From contig JADLGT010000244.1 of assembly GCA_020849195.1 (NCBI GenBank), positions 1-6,035 on the forward strand: a stretch of 6,035 bases of DNA. Direction: 5' to 3'. Of this stretch, positions 1-6,035 are shown piece by piece. Numbering within the stretch: position 1 is the stretch's first letter; every line of letters begins with the position of its first letter. The position numbers and the translations under genes are program-made. The notes below the pieces were generated by a model. That model was given only the letters and a program-made list of their open reading frames with translations. It made no database searches and was not told where the DNA came from. Origin of the DNA: Bacteroidia bacterium (GTDB taxonomy: Bacteria > Bacteroidota > Bacteroidia > JABDFU01).

Positions 1-335
1 GTATTTTGATTTTTGGCCGCTTGATATAAAACCGATTTGCGATTATAAAGATGTTCCGCTCCGAGTTCGATTGGAAAATCAGAAAAATCTTTCAACGATT
101 TTATTCTTCCTCCGTACACATCTGAAGCTTCAAGAACAGTAACATCAATGCCTTGTTCGTTTAATAACCAAGCAGCATACATGCCCGATATTCCTGCCCC
201 CACAACAATTACTTTTCCGGTAAAAGAAGGCGATAAAAATTTTTTAGGAGTGCTTAACAATTTGGCAATAGACGGCGAAAAAAACAGGCTGCTGGCTCCA
301 AATGCTGTATAACGAATAAAATCTTTTCGGTTCAT
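1..335 (-). CDS. FAD-dependent amine oxidase (flavin monoamine oxidase family), N-terminal part, cut by window edge
   Basis: Reading leftward from the ATG at 335-333 gives 111 codons with no stop before the window edge, so the C-terminal three quarters or so are missing. Visible are a Rossmann dinucleotide-binding motif GAGISG at residues 46-51 after the strand KVIVV, an acidic residue E69 in VTVLEA at the end of the second strand (expected to bind the FAD ribose), the GGR motif at 75-77 and ELGAEHLY at 90-97. This order is the N-terminal FAD-binding signature of the amine oxidase / phytoene desaturase superfamily, which oxidises amines or related substrates with FAD. The substrate cannot be told from this part. 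The N-terminus (MNRKDFIRYTAFGASSLFF) resembles a Tat signal with RK in place of RR, so export to the periplasm is possible. It lies downstream of the protease gene on the same strand, with 157 bp and a candidate terminator between, so it is probably a separate transcript. A possible -7 element (TATACTTG, 362-355, minus) would leave only a leader of about 15 nt. Confidence 0.85.
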   Translation of the reverse strand, partial: MNRKDFIRYTAFGASSLFFSPSIAKLLSTPKKFLSPSFTGKVIVVGAGISGMYAAWLLNEQGIDVTVLEASDVYGGRIKSLKDFSDFPIELGAEHLYNRKSVLYQAAKNQN

Positions 336-416
336 AGTTCATTTTACTCAAAAACAAGTATAAATGTTGCATAATTAATTAGAATAAAAAAGGAAAAAAT
401 AAAACGAGAAGGGACG

Positions 417-447
417 AAACAAAAACTAATGTTCGATTAGTTGTTTT
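417..447 (-). terminator. candidate intrinsic terminator of the S8 protease gene
   Basis: Read on the minus strand, a perfect 7-bp inverted repeat AACTAAT / ATTAGTT (442-436 and 430-424) encloses the 5-nt loop CGAAC and is followed directly by TTTGTTT. It begins about 50 nt after the protease stop codon. The geometry fits a Rho-independent terminator, but the stem is AT-rich and so weak, which limits confidence. Confidence 0.45.
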
Positions 448-492
448 GCAAATTGCTTTTTGCCCTGCCAATAAAATTCGGCTAAATAAAAA

Positions 493-2196
493 TTAATTTT
501 TCACTACTTTGTAGGACTGCTTTTCTGAGTTGTTCAAAATAACGGTTACAAAATAAATACCCGATGGAAAATCATTTGCACTCCATCCATCAATATAACT
601 ATCGGGTTGCAGGGTTCCTTTATTAATAATATTAATACGCTGCCCGAGTATATCAGCTATTTCAATTTTTACATCGGCAGGTTTTGAAAGTTGATAGGCT
701 ATTGACAGGTTGGATGTAAATGGATTAGGGTAAATTTTTACTGAGTTGCAGCCAACAACTGCCGAACGGTCAATGCCCGTTGCAACGTAGGTTAAAGCTT
801 TGTAGGCATTTATTCTTCCATACCCGTAATACTGATCCCATCCGGGTTTATCTTCGGTAGAAAGCCCAACTTGATCATCCGCCGTGTTTTCTATTATGCT
901 CATTACTGTTTCGGCAGTGCGCGAAGTGTTTTGAGAAAAAAGTAACGATGCAAGTCCGGCTGCATGTGGCGTAGCTTGCGAAGTGCCACTGTAATAATAA
1001 CTGCTGCTGGTGTTAGAATTGTAGCGCAACCCATAAATAATATTTCCGGGCGCACACACTTTAATATTCGATCCGTAGTTGCTTCCGCCGCTTCCTCCTG
1101 AAAATGGATTACAGCGTTGATCCATTGAATTGGTTGCACCCACAGCTAACACATTTGTGCAGTTAGCAGGGTATTCGGGGGTACTGGTGTTATCATTGCC
1201 CATAGCTACTACACACACAACTTGGTTTTGGTAAGCTGCAGTGATTGCATCTTGCAGCGATTGCGAAGAATTATTTCCGCCAAGCGACATATTAATTACT
1301 CTTGCTCCGGCGGCTATACAATAGTTAATTCCTTTTATCCAGTTAGAATAAGAACCACTTCCCCCTGCATCGAGAGCTTTCACAATAATTAGTTTACTCT
1401 TCCAATTAACACCGGCATATAGGCTTGAGTTATTCCCATTTGCGCCAAGTATTCCGGTTACATTGGTTCCGTGTCCATTATCATCGGCAGGGCTATTGTC
1501 GTTATTGGTAAAATCCCATCCTCCATTGGTGTCATCTTTATAGCCATTTCCATCGTCGTCCACACCGTTGCCTGCAATTTCATTTGGGTTAACCCATATA
1601 CGTCCGCTAAATTCCGGATGGTCGAGTTTTGTTCCGGTATCAATTATTCCAATAATTACATTCGCCGATCCGGTAGTTATATCCCAACCCGGAACCATCT
1701 TTATATCGGCACCCGACTTACTGGGACTGTCGGAGAAGGTTCCTTTGTTTTGCATCGACCATTGCCGCGAATTGAAATAGGTATCATTAGCGACTAAATC
1801 AATGCCCTCCACGCCATCACACGATCCAATATAATCGGGCTCAACGTAATCGAAAAGCCCGGTTGACATATACTGGTTAACAAGATTAGGAATATTTTGA
1901 TCGGAAGAAAAATGTAATATGGCCAAGTTGTTCATGTGTAATGCGTCGGTGCCTTGAATTTCCGGTAGCATTTTTTCTATGGCGCTGCAACTAAATTTTG
2001 CATTCAATGCGTCAAGACTCGCAATACCGGTTCCGGAAGCTTTTGCATTGCTTGGAGCAGCAGGAACCGCCGCTTTAAACTTTGCAATAATTCTATTGGA
2101 TGCATATTTAGCGATTTGTTGGGCATAAGTTGCAGTTGTAAAGAAAAGTATTACAAGCGTTAGCACCTTCGTAAAAACCAGTTTATAGTTTATCAT
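493..2196 (-). CDS. secreted subtilisin-like serine protease (peptidase family S8) with T9SS type A sorting domain
   Basis: A complete 567-residue preproprotease. Residues 1-25 are a signal peptide ending in TATYA before QQ; glutamine at +1 is common in Bacteroidota signal peptidase I substrates. Residues about 30-125 look like an S8 prodomain (RIIAKFK, then FDYVEPDYIG just before the mature enzyme). The catalytic domain, about 140-470, carries the triad D186 (IIDTG), H242 (NGHGT) and S406 (SGTSQATPH), the oxyanion asparagine N334 (AMGND) and the substrate-strand motif SLGG at 304-307. An Asp/Asn-rich loop at 210-222 (NGVDDDGNGYKDD), common in Bacteroidota subtilases, probably binds calcium. 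The serine motif reads GTSQATPH, not the usual GTSMAAPH. From about 485 (VKIYPNPF) to the end (SGIYFVTV, then a basic tail ending KVVKN) lies a type A sorting domain, so the protein should leave the cell or be anchored on its surface by T9SS, which removes this domain. The start is secure: this is the only ATG nearby, with an in-frame TAA eight codons upstream. Likely role: extracellular protein degradation; its target is unknown. Confidence 0.95.
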   Translation of the reverse strand: MINYKLVFTKVLTLVILFFTTATYAQQIAKYASNRIIAKFKAAVPAAPSNAKASGTGIASLDALNAKFSCSAIEKMLPEIQGTDALHMNNLAILHFSSDQNIPNLVNQYMSTGLFDYVEPDYIGSCDGVEGIDLVANDTYFNSRQWSMQNKGTFSDSPSKSGADIKMVPGWDITTGSANVIIGIIDTGTKLDHPEFSGRIWVNPNEIAGNGVDDDGNGYKDDTNGGWDFTNNDNSPADDNGHGTNVTGILGANGNNSSLYAGVNWKSKLIIVKALDAGGSGSYSNWIKGINYCIAAGARVINMSLGGNNSSQSLQDAITAAYQNQVVCVVAMGNDNTSTPEYPANCTNVLAVGATNSMDQRCNPFSGGSGGSNYGSNIKVCAPGNIIYGLRYNSNTSSSYYYSGTSQATPHAAGLASLLFSQNTSRTAETVMSIIENTADDQVGLSTEDKPGWDQYYGYGRINAYKALTYVATGIDRSAVVGCNSVKIYPNPFTSNLSIAYQLSKPADVKIEIADILGQRINIINKGTLQPDSYIDGWSANDFPSGIYFVTVILNNSEKQSYKVVKN

Positions 2197-2304
2197 ATCT
2201 ATTACAAGTTTAGATTAATAATAATTTTATAACTATAGCTATAACTTGAATTAAGATAGTAAAAAAAAAGTTTTAAAGCAAGGATTACATTCTTAATATA
2301 TTGC

Positions 2305-2335
2305 AAAAGTTAAAAATCTCAGGGGGGGGCTCCAT
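2305..2335 (-). promoter_or_regulatory. candidate Bacteroidota-type promoter for the S8 protease, with G8 tract in the spacer
   Basis: On the minus strand, TAACTTTT (2312-2305) differs in one base from the -7 consensus TAnnTTTG. A weak -33 (ATG in place of TTG, 2335-2333) lies 20 bp upstream. The spacer contains the C8/G8 run at 2322-2329. The predicted leader is about 100 nt. The -7 element is plausible and the -33 is poor, so this is tentative. Confidence 0.3.
2322..2329. repeat. G8 homopolymer tract
   Basis: Eight consecutive G residues stand in an otherwise AT-rich intergenic stretch. Such runs are prone to slipped-strand length change and also to sequencing or assembly error. The position, in the spacer of the candidate protease promoter, is what makes it notable. 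Confidence 0.9.
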
Positions 2336-2498
2336 GTTTGTTTTAAGTCCGATTTTTGTATTAGGCAGATTCAATATATTTTTCGATGTATTTATTTTTT
2401 TGTCGGTATTAAATCATTACTCAAATAAAAAAGCATAGCCTTAGTCGGTTTATTGCTAAACTGTTTACTAGTTGCTTCGTTGCTAATGTCTTAATATA

Positions 2499-2529
2499 TT
2501 GAAAACATTACAATATTTCTATAACTTTA
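2499..2529 (+). promoter_or_regulatory. candidate Bacteroidota-type promoter for the SUMF1-like / repeat-protein operon
   Basis: TTG at 2499-2501 is followed after exactly 20 bp by TAACTTTA at 2522-2529, one mismatch from the Bacteroidota -7 consensus TAnnTTTG. Transcription would start near 2535, giving a leader of about 150 nt before the ATG at 2683. A second, weaker -7-like site (TAGTGTTG, 2627-2634) without a matching -33 would give a leader of about 40 nt. Confidence 0.45.
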
Positions 2530-2682
2530 CCTGCATAATGTAGTGTTACATCACTGAGCGTTCTTTATAGTTAAATCGTAAACCGTTTCTATGTAACTTC
2601 ACATTACTTATCATGAAATGAATAGATAGTGTTGGCAAAAAAATTAATCGATAGATAACCATTTTTAAAAATTCATAAACAA

Positions 2683-4209
2683 ATGAAGAAGCGTTTTTTA
2701 ATTGTACTAATCTCTGCGTTGGCCGGACAATTATTTTCCAACAACCTTACTGTAACTAACATTTCAGCCCCAACTACAACCACACTTCAGTTTGATGTTG
2801 CATGGGATAATAGTTGGTACGCAGCGGCTCCTTCCAATAATTGGGATGCTGTATGGATTTTTGTGAAAACCCAAGTATGTGCGCTTGGAAGCAGCCCATG
2901 GATACATGCAAGCTTAAGTACTGTAAGTGGCGACCATAGCGTTACCGGAGGTGTATTGCAAGTAGATGCCGTGGCTGACGGGAAGGGTGTATTTTTAAGA
3001 CGTAGTGCATTAGGCTCGGGCAACATTGCTACCGCAACGGTTACTCTAAAGTTTTCCGGATCATACACTGTGGCGAGTACAAATTACGAAGTAATTGGAA
3101 TTGAAATGGTAAATGTTCCTCAAGGAACCTATAATTTAGGCGATGCCTCATCGAGCACTACATTACATTCTGTTGCTTCATTTGGAACATCAAATACAAC
3201 TACGCCAAAATCTATAACAGGTGACGGGGGGCTTGCCTTAGATGCGCTTAGAAATGATGCTGCTGGCGCAGGTTCTATATCGGCACATAGTGCAATAATT
3301 GCTGCTTTTCCAAAGGGCTACAACGCATTTTATTGTATGAAATATGAAATTAGTCAGCAGCAATATTGCGCTTTTTTAAACCTTTTAGATTACACTCAAC
3401 AAGTTAATAGGACTGCTGTTGCGCCAAACTCTGCTGTTGGTTCGGCTGCTTTAGCAGCGGCATCCGGCGACAATAGAAATTCAATTGAAGTTTCTACAAG
3501 CGGGACTCCTTTTTCAACTCCTGCAATTTATGGTAACGATTTAAATGGAAATAATATTTTTGATGAAGCAGGCGACGGGGGAAATATTGCTTGTAACTAT
3601 TTGTCATGGGAAGATCTTAAAGCCTATTTAGATTGGGCAGCACTACGACCAATGACAGAAATGGAGTTTGAAAAAGCTGCTCGAGGAACAAATGCTTCTC
3701 TTTTAAACGAATATGTATGGGGCTCAACCACAATAAATCAGGCAATAACTAGTGCAATAAGTAACAGTGGACAGGCCACAGAAGTATCTACAAGCACTTC
3801 CGATGGCTTGTGTACATATAATGCAGGAGCAAGTGCCGTTTTGGGACCGTTTCGGGTAGGCTTTGCTGCAACAGGATCGTCCACTCGCACAGGCGCAGGG
3901 GCTTCTTACTATGGAATTGTTGATTTGAGCGGAAACTTATGGGAACAAACCTATCAATGTGGTTATTATAATGGAGCTTCGAGGGTTTCTACGCCGGTTT
4001 TTACGGGAGTATTGGGTGATGGAGCTTTGGATGGAAATGGAAATGCTGATGCTTCCAACTGGGGTGGTGGTGTAGCACAATCTATTGTACGAGGAGGAAA
4101 CTGGGAGTATTCTGCACAAAGGGCTCAGACCTCAGACCGTTATTATGTGAATAGTACAGCGGAAAACACTACAAGGGTGAGAAGAACCGGAGGCAGGGGT
4201 GTTAGGTAA
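2683..4209 (+). CDS. secreted SUMF1/FGE-fold protein lacking the catalytic cysteines
   Basis: A 508-residue protein with a signal peptide (MKKRFLIVLISALAG, cleavage somewhere in 14-19). Residues about 20-135 form a beta-rich domain with a run of conserved-looking aromatics (FDVAWDNSW, NWDAVWIFVK), a module I associate with SUMF1-type proteins of Bacteroidota. From about 139 onward it follows the formylglycine-generating enzyme fold: GIEMVNVPQGTYNLGD (139-154), YCMKYEISQQQYCAFLN (217-233), LSWEDLKAYLDWAALRPMTEMEFEKAARG (307-335), GIVDLSGNLWEQ (411-422), IVRGGNWE (468-475) and the terminal TGGRGVR. By hand alignment to human FGE, the two active-site cysteines (336 and 341) correspond to Y476 and A481, so formylglycine synthesis on sulfatases is unlikely; a binding or structural role is more probable. 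The loop DLNGNNIFDE (286-295) resembles a calcium site. No T9SS sorting domain follows, unlike the next gene's product. The ATG at 2683 has an A-rich upstream stretch, no Shine-Dalgarno, and an in-frame TAA nine codons before it. The next gene begins 11 bp after the stop, so the two are probably co-transcribed. Confidence 0.88.
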   Translation: MKKRFLIVLISALAGQLFSNNLTVTNISAPTTTTLQFDVAWDNSWYAAAPSNNWDAVWIFVKTQVCALGSSPWIHASLSTVSGDHSVTGGVLQVDAVADGKGVFLRRSALGSGNIATATVTLKFSGSYTVASTNYEVIGIEMVNVPQGTYNLGDASSSTTLHSVASFGTSNTTTPKSITGDGGLALDALRNDAAGAGSISAHSAIIAAFPKGYNAFYCMKYEISQQQYCAFLNLLDYTQQVNRTAVAPNSAVGSAALAAASGDNRNSIEVSTSGTPFSTPAIYGNDLNGNNIFDEAGDGGNIACNYLSWEDLKAYLDWAALRPMTEMEFEKAARGTNASLLNEYVWGSTTINQAITSAISNSGQATEVSTSTSDGLCTYNAGASAVLGPFRVGFAATGSSTRTGAGASYYGIVDLSGNLWEQTYQCGYYNGASRVSTPVFTGVLGDGALDGNGNADASNWGGGVAQSIVRGGNWEYSAQRAQTSDRYYVNSTAENTTRVRRTGGRGVR

Positions 4210-4220
4210 AAAATTAAAAA

Positions 4221-5333
4221 ATGACAGCAATTCGGTTCAAATCGATTCGCATATTACTAACTTGTTTTCTAACTTGTTTAACAATAACGATTGGGTATTC
4301 GCAGTTTTTAGGCGGACAATCGGATGGTCATTCTAACCTAAGACTATCAAATGTTGTTTGCCCCGTTATAAATTCCAATCCATTTTTAGGCGGACAATCG
4401 GATGGTCATTCTAATTTAAGATTATCAAATATTGTTTGCCCTGTTATAAATTCCAATCCATTTTTAGGTGGACAGTCGGATGGACATTCTAATTTAAGAC
4501 TATCAAACATTGTTTGCCCCGTTATAAATTCCAATCCATTTTTGGGTGGGTCGTCGGATGGTCATTCCAACCTAAGACTATCCAACATTGTTTGTCCTGT
4601 TATAAATTCTAATCCGTTTTTAGGCGGACAAGCGGACGGTCATTCTAATTTAAGACTATCCAATATTGTTTGCCCCGTTATAAATTCCAATCCATTTTTA
4701 GGTGGGCAGTCGGATGGACATTCTAATATGCGGTTGGCAAATATTTCTAGGGCACAGTGTATTAGTATTGTTTTGCCAATTGAACTTCTGACATTTATAG
4801 CTTATCCTGTTGACAAAATAGTGAATATAGTTTGGACAACACAAACCGAAATCAACAACGATTATTTTACCGTTGAACGCAGCGCCGATGCACTTAATTT
4901 TGAACCGATAGCAACAGTAAAAGGAGCAGGCAACAGTTCGGTACAATTATCGTATTCGACAGCCGATGAAAAACCGCTAAACGGAATATCGTACTATCGT
5001 TTAAAGCAGACCGATTTTGATGGGCAATTTTCACATTCAAAAATTGTTTCGGTAAAATTTAACTCATCAGCATCGTCGTTTGTAATTTTTACAAATCCTG
5101 TTCCGGCTGGTGAAACACCACGTTTAATATTTTCAAGCAAGGAAACAAAAAACATATTGGTGCTTGTATATGACGATAACGGTCGTGAAGTATATTCGAA
5201 AATATCTGTACTGCAAAAAGGCGACGGTCAAGTAATAGCTATCGATCCTTCCAAAACATTGTCTCCGGGGGTTTACTTCATATCAGCTTCTTCCGACAAC
5301 AGTCTGTACAGGCAGAAATTGATAATCAAATAA
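4221..5333 (+). CDS. T9SS cargo protein with 26-residue tandem repeats, beta-sandwich domain and type A sorting domain; function unknown
   Basis: A 370-residue protein. The signal peptide (about 1-27) ends ...TIGYS before Q28, so the mature chain starts directly at the repeats. Residues 29-158 are five complete 26-residue repeats of the form FLGGxxDGHSNLRLSN followed by (V/I)VCPVINSNP; a sixth, partial copy (159-174) ends in FLGGQSDGHSNMRLAN. Substitutions are few: V45 in unit 1, S111 in unit 4 and A138 in unit 5. Each full unit has one cysteine (C47, C73, C99, C125, C151), and C180 follows the partial unit. Residues about 185-280 (LPIELLTF, then INNDYFTVERS and ISYYRLKQTDFDG) match a fibronectin-like module seen very often just before T9SS domains. 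Residues about 285-370 are the sorting domain (FTNPVPAGE, LSPGVYFISA, basic end). The protein should therefore be secreted or surface-anchored. The GGxxDG core resembles GGxGDG stretches I recall from other Bacteroidota T9SS proteins, but I know of no assigned function. The first possible ATG is used: an in-frame TAA lies at 4215-4217. Confidence 0.93.
   Translation: MTAIRFKSIRILLTCFLTCLTITIGYSQFLGGQSDGHSNLRLSNVVCPVINSNPFLGGQSDGHSNLRLSNIVCPVINSNPFLGGQSDGHSNLRLSNIVCPVINSNPFLGGSSDGHSNLRLSNIVCPVINSNPFLGGQADGHSNLRLSNIVCPVINSNPFLGGQSDGHSNMRLANISRAQCISIVLPIELLTFIAYPVDKIVNIVWTTQTEINNDYFTVERSADALNFEPIATVKGAGNSSVQLSYSTADEKPLNGISYYRLKQTDFDGQFSHSKIVSVKFNSSASSFVIFTNPVPAGETPRLIFSSKETKNILVLVYDDNGREVYSKISVLQKGDGQVIAIDPSKTLSPGVYFISASSDNSLYRQKLIIK
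4305..4742 (+). repeat. 78-bp in-frame tandem repeat array, five full units plus one partial
   Basis: Units lie at 4305-4382, 4383-4460, 4461-4538, 4539-4616 and 4617-4694, with a 48-bp partial unit at 4695-4742. All are in frame and have no indels. Units 3 and 4 differ at 11 synonymous codons and one non-synonymous codon (CAG to TCG); units 1 and 2 differ at four synonymous codons and one non-synonymous codon. The peptide is thus far better conserved than the DNA. Confidence 0.97.
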
Positions 5334-5451
5334 TCGCTTCTTTTATTAATCGCTCTAAATTTTCGACTCAACTTTTTCAAGATTTACCTCCCCCGATGAA
5401 CCGTTTGTTCTACCGGTCTTTTAAAGAGATTTTGCAATTGAATTAGTTCGG
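5334..5451. other. 118-bp convergent intergenic gap
   Basis: This gap lies between the convergent repeat-protein gene and the dioxygenase gene. I found no convincing terminator hairpin for either direction. The only structures seen are an 8-bp direct repeat TAATCGCT (5331-5338 and 5347-5354) and a 4-bp ACCG/CGGT stem (5400-5403, 5414-5417) followed by CTTTT, both too weak to call. Confidence 0.5.

Positions 5452-6035
<584 letters not shown>

Larger units (their letters stand above)
2291..2503. repeat. three copies of an AATATATTG-type motif (two direct, one inverted)
   Basis: A perfect 13-bp direct repeat, TCTTAATATATTG, occurs at 2291-2303 and 2489-2501. An inverted relative, TTCAATATATT at 2370-2380, is the exact reverse complement of AATATATTGAA at 2493-2503. 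The core AATATATT is itself palindromic. One copy would cover the predicted start of protease transcription and another covers the -33 element of the plus-strand promoter, so these could be regulator sites. In such AT-rich DNA some chance similarity is expected. Confidence 0.4.
2197..2682. other. 486-bp divergent intergenic region between protease and SUMF1-like gene
   Basis: This stretch separates two divergently read genes and holds no convincing gene. It contains an A9 run (2261-2269), a G8 run (2322-2329), a 10-bp palindrome TATAGCTATA (2234-2243) in the predicted protease leader, three AATATATTG-type motifs and candidate promoters for both directions, each described separately. No tRNA, riboswitch-like fold or mobile element end was recognised by eye. 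One small hydrophobic open frame (2334-2438, plus) is discussed under findings and is not called as a gene. Confidence 0.7.

Noticed and set aside
355..362. -7-like TATACTTG upstream of the amine oxidase gene
   Set aside because: One mismatch to consensus but only a poor -33 (TTC) and a leader of about 15 nt; noted in the gene entry but not called separately.
903..1797. Additional open frames overlapping the protease gene in other frames (plus strand 1471-1797 and 1568-1780, minus strand 903-1139 and 1458-1643)
   Set aside because: They overlap a gene with a full catalytic triad and sorting domain, and their translations show no domain or signal peptide.
2205..2212. -7-like element TAAACTTG (minus strand) just upstream of the protease ATG
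   Set aside because: It would leave almost no leader and has no -33 TTG at the right distance.
2234..2243. Palindrome TATAGCTATA in the protease leader as an operator
   Set aside because: A single short AT-rich palindrome without a second copy; easily due to chance.
2787..3068. Minus-strand open frame opposite the SUMF1-like gene (similarly 3937-4119 and 4698-4946)
   Set aside because: These are antisense shadows of well-supported genes, with no recognisable motif or start context.
4305..4742. Regular repeats resembling a CRISPR array
   Set aside because: The 78-bp units are contiguous, in frame and coding, with no unique spacers; they are protein repeats.
5331..5354. Direct repeat TAATCGCT, two copies, as a possible attachment site or target duplication
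   Set aside because: Only 8 bp, AT-rich, one copy overlapping a stop codon, and no mobile element genes nearby.
5400..5422. Possible terminator after the repeat-protein gene (ACCG/CGGT stem followed by CTTTT)
   Set aside because: A 4-bp stem with a 10-nt loop is too weak to support.

Overview
The window looks like chromosomal DNA from a member of the Bacteroidota. The DNA is AT-rich. Two predicted secreted proteins end in type IX secretion (T9SS) type A sorting domains, start codons are preceded by A-rich stretches instead of Shine-Dalgarno sequences, and candidate promoters resemble the Bacteroidota -33/-7 form (TTG, about 20 bp, TAnnTTTG). I cannot name the genus from the sequence alone.

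Layout, left to right. (1) Positions 3-335, minus strand: the N-terminal 111 codons of an FAD-dependent amine oxidase that runs off the left edge. (2) A 157-bp gap with a candidate AT-rich terminator. (3) 493-2196, minus strand: a complete secreted subtilisin-like (S8) protease with signal peptide, prodomain, Asp/His/Ser triad and T9SS domain. (4) A 486-bp divergent intergenic region with a G8 tract, three copies of an AATATATTG-type motif and candidate promoters in both directions. (5) 2683-4209, plus strand: a secreted protein with an N-terminal beta-rich domain and a formylglycine-generating-enzyme-like (SUMF1/FGE) fold that lacks the catalytic cysteines. (6) 4221-5333, plus strand, 11 bp after the previous stop: a T9SS cargo protein built from five full and one partial 26-residue repeat, a Bacteroidota-type beta-sandwich domain and a type A sorting domain. 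(7) A 118-bp convergent gap without a convincing terminator. (8) 5452 to the right edge, minus strand: the C-terminal part of 4-hydroxyphenylpyruvate dioxygenase, an unrelated tyrosine catabolism gene.

The most unusual part is the two-gene plus-strand unit (2683-5333). It pairs a probably non-catalytic SUMF1-fold protein with a surface or secreted repeat protein. The 78-bp repeats have diverged at many synonymous sites while the peptide stayed nearly constant, so the repeated peptide itself appears to be under selection. Its function is unknown. A joint role for the two proteins, and any link to the divergent protease, is inference from gene order only. The outer genes (amine oxidase and dioxygenase) look like ordinary metabolic genes with no visible connection to the centre.
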